A stretch of 64,000 nucleotides of DNA from Pseudaminobacter salicylatoxidans (GCF_003148475.1 NZ_QGGG01000002.1:409049-473048); one strand, 5' to 3'; shown: positions 17,971 to 26,950, counted from the first letter of the stretch. The notes: generated by a model from the letters alone, not told the origin. Program-made: numbers and translations.

Positions 17971-19656
17971 CTAGTTGCGATCCCTGAATCTGTTCGTGAT
18001 CGGATAGCGACGATCGCGTCCAAAGTTCTTTTTGGTGATCTTCACGCCCGGCGCGGCCTGCCGGCGCTTGTATTCGGCAATGTAGAGCAGATGCTCGACC
18101 CGGTGCACCAGATCGCGGTCATGGCCGCGCTTGACGATATCGTCCACGCCCATCTCGTTCTCGACCAGACATTCCAGAATGTCGTCCAGCGCCGGATAGG
18201 GCGGCAGTGAATCCTGGTCGGTCTGGTTCTCGCGCAGTTCCGCCGAGGGCGCCTTGTCGATGATGTTTTGCGCGATCACCTCACCGGAAGGCCCCAACGC
18301 GCCCGGCGGCACCGTGCCATTGCGCCAGCGGGCCAGCGCATAGACCTGCATCTTGTAGAGGTCCTTGATCGGATTGAAGCCGCCATTCATGTCGCCATAA
18401 AGCGTGGCGTAGCCCACCGACATTTCCGACTTGTTGCCGGTGGTGACGACCATCGAGCCGAATTTGTTGGAGATCGCCATAAGGATCGTGCCGCGCGCAC
18501 GGCTTTGAAGGTTCTCTTCGGTGATGCCTTCCTGCGTGCCCTCGAAAATCTGCGTCAGCGCGTGCATGAATCCTTCGACGGGTTCATGGATCGGCACGAT
18601 GTCATAGCGGCACCCCAGCGCGCGGGCGCAATCCTCGGCGTCCTTCAGCGATTCACCGGACGTGTAGCGGTAAGGCATCATCACCGCATGCACCCGCTCC
18701 TCGCCGAGCGCATCGACGGCCAGCGCCGCGCAAATGGCCGAATCGACCCCCCCCGACATGCCGAGCACGACATTCCTGAAGCCGTTCTTGTTCACGTAGT
18801 CACGTAGCCCCAGCATGCAGGCGCGATAGTCGGCCTCTTCCCGCTCGGGAATTTTCGACATCGGGCCGTCGACGCACTCCCAGCCATCGTCGCCCCGTCT
18901 CCATGTGGTGACGGCGACGGCTTCCTCGAACTGGCTCATCTGGAAAGCCAGCGTCTTTTCGGCCGAAATGGCGAAGGAAGCGCCGTCAAACACAAGCTCG
19001 TCCTGCCCACCGAGCTGGTTGGCATAGATCAGCGGCAGGCCGGTCTCGATGACCTGCTTGATGACCACCTGATGCCGCACATCGACCTTGCCGCGATAAT
19101 AGGGCGAGCCGTTCGGCACCAGCAGAATTTCCGCACCCGATTCGGCCAGCGTCTCGCAGACGCCGAGATCACCCCAGATGTCCTCGCAGATCGGAACGCC
19201 CAGCCTGACGCCACGATAATTGATCGGTCCCGGCATGTCGGGGCCGGACTGGAACACGCGCTTTTCATCGAACTCGCCATAGTTCGGCAGGTCGAGCTTG
19301 TAGCGCTCGGCGATGATATTGCCCCCATCGGCGATGATGACCGAATTGTGCGTGCCGCTGTTGCGCGTGAGCGGCGTGCCAATGATGACGCCCGGTCCGC
19401 CGTCAGCCGTTTCGGCCGCGAATTCCTGCACCGCGCGCTCGCAGGCGGCCACGAATGCCGGCTTCAGCACCAGGTCCTCCGGCGGATAGCCGGCGATGAA
19501 AAGCTCGGTGAAAAGGACGATGTCCGCCCCCTGCCGGGCCGCATCCGCCCTCGCCTCCCGCGCCTTGGCGAGATTGCCGGCTATGTCGCCGACAGTCGGG
19601 TTAAGCTGGGCTACGGCAATGCGCAGAGTATCGCGGGCAACAGGCTTCGTGATCAT
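17971..19656 (-). CDS. nadE: Glutamine-dependent NAD+ synthetase
   Basis: Last step of NAD biosynthesis: deamido-NAD is amidated with ammonia from glutamine. Two domains: N-terminal nitrilase-type glutaminase (about 1-280) with catalytic Glu (FTELFIAGY), Lys (FDEKRVF) and Cys (VPICEDIW), and a C-terminal ATP-pyrophosphatase synthase domain with P-loop GMSGGVDSA (about 298-306). The family length is about 550-570 residues; 561 here. The frame extends to 19692, but ATG 19656 (MITKPVARDTLRIAVAQ) gives the normal start. An eight-C run near 18747-18754 sits in the P-loop codons without breaking frame. It lies 54 bases after the glycosylase gene. Confidence 0.95.
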   Translation of the reverse strand: MITKPVARDTLRIAVAQLNPTVGDIAGNLAKAREARADAARQGADIVLFTELFIAGYPPEDLVLKPAFVAACERAVQEFAAETADGGPGVIIGTPLTRNSGTHNSVIIADGGNIIAERYKLDLPNYGEFDEKRVFQSGPDMPGPINYRGVRLGVPICEDIWGDLGVCETLAESGAEILLVPNGSPYYRGKVDVRHQVVIKQVIETGLPLIYANQLGGQDELVFDGASFAISAEKTLAFQMSQFEEAVAVTTWRRGDDGWECVDGPMSKIPEREEADYRACMLGLRDYVNKNGFRNVVLGMSGGVDSAICAALAVDALGEERVHAVMMPYRYTSGESLKDAEDCARALGCRYDIVPIHEPVEGFMHALTQIFEGTQEGITEENLQSRARGTILMAISNKFGSMVVTTGNKSEMSVGYATLYGDMNGGFNPIKDLYKMQVYALARWRNGTVPPGALGPSGEVIAQNIIDKAPSAELRENQTDQDSLPPYPALDDILECLVENEMGVDDIVKRGHDRDLVHRVEHLLYIAEYKRRQAAPGVKITKKNFGRDRRYPITNRFRDRN

Positions 19657-19710
19657 GGCAAGCGGTGTAGCGCGGCAGCACGCAACCGGCAATGCCGTTC
19701 GATTGCGCCA

Positions 19711-20424
19711 CTACTCGCCCATATATTCGCGGATCGCCTCCGGCGCATGGTTCTCGCCGATCGACATCGCCAGAATGCGCGAAATGTGCTTGCGCGGCAG
19801 GCCGGTCTGCGCGGCCCAGGCATTCACCTGATCCTGGATACGCTGCAGGTCGCGCTTCGAGGTCGGGTTCTCGGAAATCTCCAGCCCCGCGTCGCGCAGC
19901 GCCGCGCCCATGTCCTGCGAGACGATGAACGTGTCCCACTCCAGCCAGCGCAGGAAATACTGCCCGGTATTGCCGCCCAGCCGGCTGCCGTGCCTGGCAA
20001 GATAAGCCATCAAACCGACCTGGTCGTCGGCCGGCCATTCGGCCAAAAACCTGCCGAAACCGCCATGCTCCTTCGACAGGCGCTCGACGAAGGCCGCGTT
20101 GTCCCGCACCGAACGGATTTTCTGCGGATTGCGCACGATGCGCTTGTCGGAAGCCAGTTCGTGCCAGAAGTCGTCTGGCTGGAAGAGAAGCCGCTTGGGC
20201 TCGAAGTTGAGAAAAGCCTCCTCGAAACCCGGCCACTTCTGCTCGATCACCCGCCATACGAAGCCCGCGGCGAAGACGCGCTCGGCCATGGTGGACAGAA
20301 TGCGGTCATCGGAGATCTTTGCCACCGCGGCATTGTCGGGAGCCGGCCCCAGCAGGCTGGCGAGCACGTCCGTGCCGCCCTTGCGCGTGGCGGCCCTGGC
20401 ACGGATTTTCTCGAAATCGAGCAT
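19711..20424 (-). CDS. tag: DNA-3-methyladenine glycosylase I-like protein
   Basis: A 237-residue protein resembling the Tag family, which removes 3-methyladenine from DNA. The similarity centres on ERVFAAGFVWRVIEQKWPGFEEAF (about 50-75), matching the AGLSWxxVLxKR region. The N-terminal Cys and C-terminal His/Cys that bind zinc in E. coli Tag are not visible, so this is a divergent branch and activity is inferred. Start ATG 20424 has a strong GGAGGAGG; an upstream start at 20451 lacks one. It sits between dgkA and nadE on the same strand. Confidence 0.75.
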   Translation of the reverse strand: MLDFEKIRARAATRKGGTDVLASLLGPAPDNAAVAKISDDRILSTMAERVFAAGFVWRVIEQKWPGFEEAFLNFEPKRLLFQPDDFWHELASDKRIVRNPQKIRSVRDNAAFVERLSKEHGGFGRFLAEWPADDQVGLMAYLARHGSRLGGNTGQYFLRWLEWDTFIVSQDMGAALRDAGLEISENPTSKRDLQRIQDQVNAWAAQTGLPRKHISRILAMSIGENHAPEAIREYMGE

Positions 20425-20502
20425 TGCCTCCTCCGTCGAAACGACGCGCATCCTAGCAGTTTCAGACTGGACGGAAATATGTCTGGGCAGTCGGAGCGCC
20501 GG

Positions 20503-20862
20503 TCAGGCGGATGCTCCTGCCAGCCGCTCGAACAGGGCAAATCCCCAAATGCCGAGGGTAATGATGATCGCAATCAGCACCGCGAGCGACCCGCAATCCT
20601 TGGCAAGCTGGATGTCGATGTGGAACTCGCGCGAGATCGCGTTGCAAGTGGCCTCGATGCCGGTGTTCAGCACTTCGACCATGATCAGCATGAGAATCGC
20701 GCCGATCAGCAGCGCATAGACGGCCCAGTTCGTGGCAATGAACCAGCCCACGGGAATGGCGACCAGCAACAGGATCACCTCCTGCTGGAACGCGGTTTCG
20801 CTGCGGATCAGCCGACCGAACGCCCTGACCGAGTTGAGGAAGGCATTGATCAGTCTTTCCAT
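20503..20862 (-). CDS. dgkA: Diacylglycerol kinase
   Basis: A small inner-membrane enzyme (119 residues) with three membrane helices that phosphorylates diacylglycerol, recycling lipid released by periplasmic glucan or LPS modification. Family motifs are visible: ETAFQQE near the N-terminus, VEVLNTGIEA and AKDCGSLAVLIAII. In rhizobia it may recycle diacylglycerol left from phosphoglycerol transfer to cyclic glucan, whose synthase is in this window; that link is inference. Start ATG 20862 (MERLINAF) has AAGGA upstream; a longer frame starts at 20886. Confidence 0.93.
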   Translation of the reverse strand: MERLINAFLNSVRAFGRLIRSETAFQQEVILLLVAIPVGWFIATNWAVYALLIGAILMLIMVEVLNTGIEATCNAISREFHIDIQLAKDCGSLAVLIAIIITLGIWGFALFERLAGASA

Positions 20863-20898
20863 GCCGAAATATCCTTGCCGAATCACCGCAAGGTTTAT

Positions 20899-21008
20899 CT
20901 AGAGCATTTTGCAGCCGGACGGAATCGTCCGGCGTCGTACAAATGCGGCTAAGAAACCCTGCGGCTGGAGCAGCGGAAACGCGTTCGTCAGAACGCCTGC
21001 AGCCCCAG
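20899..21008 (+). repeat. Dispersed RIME-like intergenic repeat, copy B
   Basis: Starts ctagagcattttgc. Hairpin 1 has 8-base arms gccggacg (20914-20921) and cgtccggc (20926-20933) around loop gaat; hairpin 2 has gcgttc (20981-20986) and gaacgc (20991-20996) around gtca. Relative to copy A the second pair of hairpin 1 is C-G instead of T-A, a compensatory change. It fills the spacer between dgkA and the dioxygenase-like gene, ending about 10 bases from the latter's stop. Confidence 0.8.
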
Positions 21009-21018
21009 CCAGCTTCCA

Positions 21019-21816
21019 TCAGCGGAACAGGTAGGAATCGTTGGCGAAGAAGCCGTTATCGACAGAATTATGCACCCGTTCCGCCTTAGGCTGTTCGCCG
21101 GCGGCACCATAGGCGAAGAAGATCGGCATCAGGTGCTCGTCCGTCGGATGGTTATCCGCCGGGAACGGCGCACTGTTCTTCCAGTCGAGCAAGGCCCGCA
21201 GATCGCTGGCGGCGAACCTCTCGGCAAACCAGTCCGTAAACGCCGTCACCTTTCCCGCAAGCGCCGGATCGACTTCGGCGCCCTGCCGCAGGACGGAAAA
21301 ATAGGCCCTGAGATTGTGCGTGACATGGCCCGAACCGACCAGCAGGACGCCCTCCTCGCGCAACGGCGCAAGCGCACGGCCAAGCGCATAGTGCCAGCAC
21401 GCGTCGCGCGCCGGGTCGATCGAAACCTGCACTATGGGAATATCCGCTTCCGGGAAGGCCAGCTTCATCGGCGTCCAGGTGCCATGGTCATATCCGCGCT
21501 TGCCCAGACGCGAAGGCGACAGCCCTGCTTTCTCAAGCAGTTCCAGCACCCTTTCGGCCAGTGCGGGCTCACCCGGCGCGGAATAGACCATTTCATAGAG
21601 TTCCGGCGCAAAACCACGGAAATCATAGATCATTTCCGGCTTCGGGTCGGTCACCACGGTCACACCATGGGTCTCGAAATGGGCAGACACGATAACGATG
21701 GCCTTCGGCCGGGGCACAAGGCTCGAAACCGTTTCGAGATAGTGGCGCGCAGGGGTGTCGCTGATGACGATGCTGGGTCCGCCGTGGGAAATGAACAAAG
21801 TCGGCATAGTGGCCAT
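21019..21816 (-). CDS. Class III extradiol dioxygenase-like protein (DODA/YgiD family)
   Basis: A protein of 265 residues of the LigB/DODA superfamily, cytoplasmic, expected to bind one Fe(II) or Zn(II). Metal-site motifs include SHGGPS near residue 10, a His in SAHFETHG, and GYDHGTWTP. YgiD-type members cleave DOPA-like catechols in vitro; the natural substrate here is unknown. Start ATG 21816 has AAGGAG 6 bases upstream; the longer frame to 21837 does not. It stands alone, 104 bases downstream of the GFA gene. Confidence 0.85.
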   Translation of the reverse strand: MATMPTLFISHGGPSIVISDTPARHYLETVSSLVPRPKAIVIVSAHFETHGVTVVTDPKPEMIYDFRGFAPELYEMVYSAPGEPALAERVLELLEKAGLSPSRLGKRGYDHGTWTPMKLAFPEADIPIVQVSIDPARDACWHYALGRALAPLREEGVLLVGSGHVTHNLRAYFSVLRQGAEVDPALAGKVTAFTDWFAERFAASDLRALLDWKNSAPFPADNHPTDEHLMPIFFAYGAAGEQPKAERVHNSVDNGFFANDSYLFR

Positions 21817-21920
21817 GGCTATTCTCCTTGACCACAATATATGACGCGTCGCCCCGCTCAGGCAGTCCGCGACCGTGCGACGAACCGTTCAACAACCGGC
21901 GACGCTGCAGGGATCGCCGT

Positions 21921-22340
21921 TCACTCGTCCGCAACCTTTATGTCCCGTGTCGAGCGGACGAATTGAGGCAATCCGTCGTCGATCTCGTAATAGTCGCCCT
22001 TGTCGGCAACGAAGATGTGGCTCTGTCCCTGCAATCCAGACGGCGTATCGAAGGCTCCAGCCATGACCGAGATCGTATCCAGATCGTCATGCTTCCAGAA
22101 AAGCGCCGATCCGCAAACACGGCAGAAACCACGCTGCGCGGTTTCGGAACCTCTGTACCAGGTAATGTTTTCCGCGCCCTCGATGCCGATATCGGCTTCC
22201 GCCACGTTGGTTGCCGCATAGAAATGGCCGCTCTGCTTGCGGCATTGCGAACAGTGGCAGTAAACGACGCCGCGCAGTCGCCCCTTCGCTGTAAAGCGCA
22301 CCGCTCCGCAACCGCAGGAGCCCGTCCGTGAGTTACCCAT
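21921..22340 (-). CDS. GFA-family zinc protein (CENP-V/GFA domain)
   Basis: A 139-residue protein with the GFA zinc-binding pattern: CGCGAVRF (Cys9, Cys11), CHCSQC and CRVCGS. The family was named for glutathione-dependent formaldehyde activation, but that activity is doubtful for most members, so function is open. Start ATG 22340 has GGAAGG 6 bases upstream; a start at 22367 is possible. It is a single gene with a 324-base spacer on its 5' side. Confidence 0.85.
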   Translation of the reverse strand: MGNSRTGSCGCGAVRFTAKGRLRGVVYCHCSQCRKQSGHFYAATNVAEADIGIEGAENITWYRGSETAQRGFCRVCGSALFWKHDDLDTISVMAGAFDTPSGLQGQSHIFVADKGDYYEIDDGLPQFVRSTRDIKVADE

Positions 22341-22664
22341 CCGTGCCTTCCCGACTTGTAGTGACAATCGATAGCAGATCTTCGTGCAAACATATTCATA
22401 TAATGTTTTATCGATGTCTTTATTGAAAGATATTCACTTAGGAGGCAATGACCTTGCGGAACGCGTAGTCTTTCCGAAAATTTCACTTGCCTCGACATTT
22501 AAAGAAAGTTTATCTCGGCACGCTTAACATAGGCGCGGGAAAGGTCGGGGGGCCATCTCTGTGCCATTGCGGGAAATGCTCCCCGATACACGTCAGGGCC
22601 TCACAGGCCGGAATATCGGCACAGGAACCCGATTTTCAGGTTCCTGCGGGAAAATGGAGCACGA
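22341..22664. other. Divergent intergenic region between GFA and diguanylate cyclase genes
   Basis: 324 bases between divergent genes. A segment at about 22380-22440 is AT-rich (tatttcataattgta-like words) and probably carries promoters. A perfect 8-base inverted repeat, caggaacc (22622-22629) and ggttcctg (22639-22646), lies just before the cyclase ribosome binding site (ggag at 22656-22659). No gene recognised. Confidence 0.5.
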
Positions 22665-23735
22665 ATGCAGGCTGCAGTCGCCCCAGGCGAACCCGGCGAC
22701 GACCTCGCAACCACCGTGGCAATGACCATGCGCCAGATGGGCGTGGTGGGTTTGCCGCGCAATTATGAGATATTCTATGAGGCTCTGTCGGGATCGAATC
22801 CGAGGCTGAGCCTTGAGGTCATCGAACTCGGCAACCGCCCGACACAGGAACAACTCGATCAGCTCGGCCGCAAATATTTCGCTCAGAATCACAATCAGAG
22901 CATTGTGGAGCAGGCGCGCAACGTTATCGCCCAGGAGCTTGAGGACATAGCGTCCCTGCTGCGCAGCGAGCGCACTCATCTCGAACGCTACGGCCAGATA
23001 CTTGACCAGACCTCCGGCGGACTGAACAGCCGGGAGCAGATCAGCCGGGAGCTTCTGCAAAAAGTGGCCAACGCCATGTCGATGGCCACGCGCTCCACCA
23101 TCGACCATGGCCAGCAGGTTGCCGAGACGCTGCACGAGAAGTCGGCGGAGCTCGAAAGCGTCAAGAGCAAGCTTGAGGAATACAAGCGGCTGGCCGACAC
23201 CGATCCCCTCACCCTCCTGTGGAACCGGCGCGCCTTCGACAAGGAAATCGCCGGCATCTACAACAGCGAAAAGGGCATTCTGTTCAAGGCGCTGATCCTC
23301 GCCGACATCGATCGCTTCAAGGCGATCAACGACCGCTACGGCCATCCGGTCGGCGACAGGATATTGAAGACGATTGCCGACATCTTCCGCACGAGCGTCA
23401 GCGAAAGCATGTTTGTGGCCCGCACCGGCGGCGAGGAATTCGCGCTGATCGTGGATGGCATCAGCGAGCAATCGACCCACGAGATCGCCAATCACATCCG
23501 CCTGCTGATTGAACAGACCCGCTTCGGAAGCAGTCAGGCCGGCGCGGAGTATGGGCCGGTCACGGTGTCGATGGGGATCTGCATGGCCGCGGAAGGCGAA
23601 TCCGCCGACGACCTCTACGCCAAGGCCGACCGCGCGCTTTACCGCTCGAAACTCGATGGCCGCAACCGCGTGACCTGCCACTCGGAACTTACCGCACGCG
23701 GCGGAAAGAGCTGGATGCTGTACCGCAAGGAGTAA
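22665..23735 (+). CDS. Diguanylate cyclase (GGDEF)
   Basis: A 356-residue soluble protein. Residues 1-about 165 are an unrecognised, mostly helical sensor region ending in coiled coil. The C-terminal GGDEF domain begins at DTDPLTLLWNRRAFD and has the active-site loop GGEEF (255-259) with metal-binding Asp in ILADIDRFKAIND. It should make cyclic di-GMP from two GTP. The inhibitory RxxD site expected five residues before GGEEF is absent, so classical product inhibition is not expected. There is no membrane segment, EAL domain or neighbouring receptor gene. A perfect hairpin lies directly upstream and a strong terminator downstream. Confidence 0.92.
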   Translation: MQAAVAPGEPGDDLATTVAMTMRQMGVVGLPRNYEIFYEALSGSNPRLSLEVIELGNRPTQEQLDQLGRKYFAQNHNQSIVEQARNVIAQELEDIASLLRSERTHLERYGQILDQTSGGLNSREQISRELLQKVANAMSMATRSTIDHGQQVAETLHEKSAELESVKSKLEEYKRLADTDPLTLLWNRRAFDKEIAGIYNSEKGILFKALILADIDRFKAINDRYGHPVGDRILKTIADIFRTSVSESMFVARTGGEEFALIVDGISEQSTHEIANHIRLLIEQTRFGSSQAGAEYGPVTVSMGICMAAEGESADDLYAKADRALYRSKLDGRNRVTCHSELTARGGKSWMLYRKE

Positions 23736-23774
23736 TCCTTTCGGTATCGCTCCCTCAGTTTCCTGAGTTCATAC

Positions 23775-23803
23775 GAAAAAGGCGCCGGAACCGGCGCCTT
23801 TTT
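23775..23803. terminator. Bidirectional terminator between GGDEF and DAHP synthase genes
   Basis: aaaaaggcgccgg/ccggcgccttttt, a near-perfect inverted repeat with A-run on one side and T-run on the other, midway between two convergent genes. Confidence 0.92.
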
Positions 23804-23821
23804 GTTGGATTTTCAAGAGCT

Positions 23822-25195
23822 TCAGGCGCTCACGGCCTGCTTGTCGTTGCGGTTGACGCCCTTCTTGAGCAGTTCCGAAACCAGGAAGGCCAGCTCGATC
23901 GCCTGATCGGCGTTGAGACGCGGGTCGCAATGCGTGTGGTAGCGGTCCTGTAACTCCTCGTCGCGGATGGCGCGTGCGCCGCCCGTGCATTCGGTTACGT
24001 TCTTGCCGGTCATCTCGACATGAATGCCACCGGCATGCGTACCTTCCGCCGCATGGACGTCGAAGAACGCCTGCACTTCGCGCAGGATGCGGTCGAAAGG
24101 ACGCGTCTTGTAGCCGGCAGCCGTGATCGTGTTGCCATGCATCGGATCGCACGACCAGACCACATTGCGGCCCTCCTGCTTCACGGCACGCACCAGCCTG
24201 GGCAGGTGCTCACCGACCTTGTCGGCGCCGAAGCGCGCGATCAGGGTTAGCCGGCCCGGCTCGTTTTCCGGGTTCAGCAGGTCGATCAGTTGCAGCAGGC
24301 CGTCGGGCGTCAGCGACGGACCGCACTTAAGCCCAAGCGGGTTCTTGATGCCGCGGCAATACTCGATATGCGCATGATCGGGCTGGCGGGTACGGTCGCC
24401 GATCCAGATCATATGGCCGGAGGTGGCGTACCAGTCGCCCGAGGTAGAATCGACGCGGGTCAGCGCCTCCTCGTAGCCGAGCAGCAGCGCCTCGTGGCTG
24501 GTGTAGAAATCGGTCTCGCGCAGCGCGAAATTGTTTTCCGAGGTAATGCCCACCGCACGCATGAAGTTCATGGTTTCGGTGATCTGGTTGGCAAGCGCCT
24601 CGTAGCGTTCGCCTTGCGGGCTGTCGGAGACGAAACCCAGCATCCAGCGGTGCACGTTTTCCAGGCTGGCATAGCCGCCCTGGGCGAACGCCCGCAGCAG
24701 GTTCAGCGTTGCGGCCGACTGGCGATAGGCCATTTCCTGCCGTGCCGGATCGGGCAGGCGTGATTTCTCGTCGAAATCGATGCCGTTGATGATGTCGCCA
24801 CGGTAGCTCGGCAGTGTCACGCCGTCGCGGGTTTCGGTGTCGGCCGAACGCGGCTTGGCGAACTGGCCGGCGATGCGGCCCACCTTCACCACCGGCTGCG
24901 CGCCGGCATAGGTCAACACCACCGACATCTGCAGGAAGACGCGGAAGAAGTCGCGGATATTGTCTGCGCCGTGCTCGGCGAAGCTTTCCGCACAATCGCC
25001 GCCCTGCAGCAGGAAGGCTTCTCCCGCTGCCACCTGGGCGAGCTGCTTCTTCAGCTTGCGCGCCTCACCTGCAAAAACCAGGGGCGGAAAGGATGCAAGA
25101 CGGGCCTCGGTTTCAAACAGCGCGGACTGATCCGGAAAAGCCGGAACCTGCTGAATGGGCATGTTGCGCCAGGACTTCGGAGACCATTTCGTCAT
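23822..25195 (-). CDS. aroG: 3-deoxy-7-phosphoheptulonate synthase, class II
   Basis: First enzyme of the shikimate pathway, condensing PEP and erythrose 4-phosphate. The 457-residue protein is of the plant-like class II type: [10 protein letters not shown] (about 65), [16 protein letters not shown]-like [10 protein letters not shown] and the C-terminal [18 protein letters not shown]. Metal ligands are expected at Cys in GGDCAE, His in MHGN and Glu in VEMTG. The frame opens with TTG at 25207; ATG 25195 (MTKWSPKSW) is the natural start. Single gene; regulation by aromatic amino acids cannot be seen. Confidence 0.95.
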   Translation of the reverse strand: MTKWSPKSWRNMPIQQVPAFPDQSALFETEARLASFPPLVFAGEARKLKKQLAQVAAGEAFLLQGGDCAESFAEHGADNIRDFFRVFLQMSVVLTYAGAQPVVKVGRIAGQFAKPRSADTETRDGVTLPSYRGDIINGIDFDEKSRLPDPARQEMAYRQSAATLNLLRAFAQGGYASLENVHRWMLGFVSDSPQGERYEALANQITETMNFMRAVGITSENNFALRETDFYTSHEALLLGYEEALTRVDSTSGDWYATSGHMIWIGDRTRQPDHAHIEYCRGIKNPLGLKCGPSLTPDGLLQLIDLLNPENEPGRLTLIARFGADKVGEHLPRLVRAVKQEGRNVVWSCDPMHGNTITAAGYKTRPFDRILREVQAFFDVHAAEGTHAGGIHVEMTGKNVTECTGGARAIRDEELQDRYHTHCDPRLNADQAIELAFLVSELLKKGVNRNDKQAVSA

Positions 25196-25332
25196 TGTTG
25201 CACCCAATACTTCCGTAGAAGGCAGAAAACTGCCCGTTAAATTCCCGCGATTTCGGGATAGGCCCCTATACAGGAAGCCGAATACCTATTCTACCCGGAA
25301 TTCAGGTCGAAAGCGAACGACTTCCCATGCGC

Positions 25333-26724
25333 CTATTCGACCCGCCGGCCGTTTTTGACCAGGTAGGTCGGCTTGTACATGGTCACCAGTTCTTCGGCGG
25401 CCGTGGGGTGAACCGCCATGGTGCGGTCGAAATCGTCCTTGGTCAGACCAGCCTTCAGCGGAATGCCGAGAAGCTGCGCCATCTCGCCCGCGTCCGGCCC
25501 CAGAATATGCGCGCCGAGGACGCGGCGCGAATCGCCATCGACCACCAGCTTCATCAGCATTTTCTCTTGCCGCCCCGACAGGGTGTGACGCATCGGACGG
25601 AAGGCGGCCCGGTAGATTTCCAGATTGGCGAAACGCTTGGCCGCATCATCTTCCGACAACCCCACCGTGCCGATCTCGGGCTGCGAGAACACGGCGGTCG
25701 CGATGCAATCGTGATCCGGCCTGGTCGGGTTGTCCTTGAACGCCGTCTCAACGAAGCACATGGCCTCGTGGATCGCCACCGGCGTCAACTGCACGCGGTT
25801 GGTCACATCCCCGATTGCCCAGATGTTGTCGACATTGGTGCGCGAATAATCGTCGACGATGATCTCGCCGGACTTGCCCATTTCCACCCCGGCATTTTCA
25901 AGGCCGAGATTTTCCGTGTTCGGAATACGTCCGATCGCCAGCATTACCTGATCGACCGTCAACACCTCGCCGCCGGTGACATGCGCATCGAGGCGGCCGT
26001 CAGCGCGCTTCTCGACCTTCTCGAAGACCGAGTGCAGGAGAATGCGGATGCCCTTCTGCTCCATGGTCTCATGCAGCATGCGCCGCAGATCCATGTCGAA
26101 ACGGCCGAGGATTTCCTTGCCGCGATAGATCAGCGTCGTCTCGACGCCGAGGCCGTGGAAGATGTTGGCGAACTCCACCGCAATATAGCCGCCGCCGGAA
26201 ATCACGATGGATTTCGGCAATTCCGGCAGGTCGAAGGCTTGGTCGGAGAAGATGCAATGCTCATGCCCCGACAGGGCAGCGTGCGGGTTCGGGCGCCCGC
26301 CCGTGGCAATCAGTATATGATTGGCCGTGACGGTGCGGTTTTCCGCCTCGATGCGAACGGTATGCTTGTCCACCAGCGTCGCGCGGGACTGGATGATCTC
26401 GCCATTCGCGCCGGCGATACCCTTCTGATACAGGCCTTCCAGCCGCGTGATTTCCCGTTCCTTGTTCTCCACCAGCTTGCGCCAGTCGAAGCTCGCTTCC
26501 GGCACGGTCCAGCCATAGCCGGCCGCATCCTCGAACTGCTCGGGAAACTGGGATGCATAGACGTAGAGCTTCTTCGGCACGCAACCGCGGATCACACAGG
26601 TGCCGCCGAAGCGGAATTCCTCGGCGACAGCCACGCGCTTGCCCATCGAGGCCGCCACGCGCCCGGCGCGCACACCGCCCGAGCCACCGCCAATGACGAA
26701 AAGATCATAGTCGTATGCAGTCAT
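25333..26724 (-). CDS. gor: Glutathione-disulfide reductase
   Basis: A 463-residue FAD-dependent pyridine nucleotide-disulfide oxidoreductase. FAD site GGGSGGVRAGR near residue 12, redox cysteines in GGTCVIRGCVPKK (about 40-52), and the C-terminal active-site His-Glu in VHPTAAEEL. The CVIRGC spacing with Ile-Arg is the form seen in plant and rhizobial glutathione reductases. It keeps cytoplasmic glutathione reduced with NADPH. Start ATG 26724 is preceded by GAGAAGG. Its upstream spacer holds two kinds of dispersed repeat. Confidence 0.95.
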   Translation of the reverse strand: MTAYDYDLFVIGGGSGGVRAGRVAASMGKRVAVAEEFRFGGTCVIRGCVPKKLYVYASQFPEQFEDAAGYGWTVPEASFDWRKLVENKEREITRLEGLYQKGIAGANGEIIQSRATLVDKHTVRIEAENRTVTANHILIATGGRPNPHAALSGHEHCIFSDQAFDLPELPKSIVISGGGYIAVEFANIFHGLGVETTLIYRGKEILGRFDMDLRRMLHETMEQKGIRILLHSVFEKVEKRADGRLDAHVTGGEVLTVDQVMLAIGRIPNTENLGLENAGVEMGKSGEIIVDDYSRTNVDNIWAIGDVTNRVQLTPVAIHEAMCFVETAFKDNPTRPDHDCIATAVFSQPEIGTVGLSEDDAAKRFANLEIYRAAFRPMRHTLSGRQEKMLMKLVVDGDSRRVLGAHILGPDAGEMAQLLGIPLKAGLTKDDFDRTMAVHPTAAEELVTMYKPTYLVKNGRRVE

Positions 26725-26758
26725 GTTTCCTTCTCCGTTGGCGTCGACGGCAGGCTGT

Positions 26759-26811
26759 TAGAGCAAGTTGCAGCCAACTGGAATCTCTTGGCGTCGCATA
26801 CATGCGCAAAA
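26759..26811 (+). repeat. Dispersed RIME-like intergenic repeat, partial diverged copy C
   Basis: tagagcaagttgcagcc and ggcgtcgcatacatgcg align with the first half of copies A and B. Hairpin 1 survives with changed bases (gccaa 26773-26777, ttggc 26788-26792). The second half is replaced by a different hairpin element that follows at once. Confidence 0.65.
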
Positions 26812-26819
26812 CCAGCCAG

Positions 26820-26874
26820 ATAGACCATGATGCCATCCGGAAGCCGCTTCACGCTTCCCGGCATCATGATCTAG
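26820..26874. repeat. Long hairpin element of rhizobial catgatgcc type
   Basis: Arms tagaccatgatgcc..ccggaagc and gcttcccggcatcatgatcta form a long imperfect stem over 26821-26873. Intergenic hairpins with a gatcatg border and a ggaag/cttcc core are common in rhizobial genomes. It lies back to back with repeat copy C in the gor/DUF2059 spacer. Confidence 0.6.
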
Positions 26875-26921
26875 AGGCTTTCGGCCTTACCCGGAAGGGT
26901 GAAAGGTGCAAAGCCCGACCT

Positions 26922-26950
26922 TCAAAAGAAAAGCCCGGCACGCCGGGCTT
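26922..26950 (-). terminator. Terminator of the rpiA-DUF2059 transcript
   Basis: aagcccggc (26931-26939) and gccgggctt (26942-26950); on the minus strand the stem is followed by ttcttttg. It lies 33 bases after the DUF2059 stop. Confidence 0.85.

Noticed and set aside
18747..18754. Eight-C run in nadE as a possible frameshift
   Set aside because: The reading frame stays open and the P-loop is intact on both sides.
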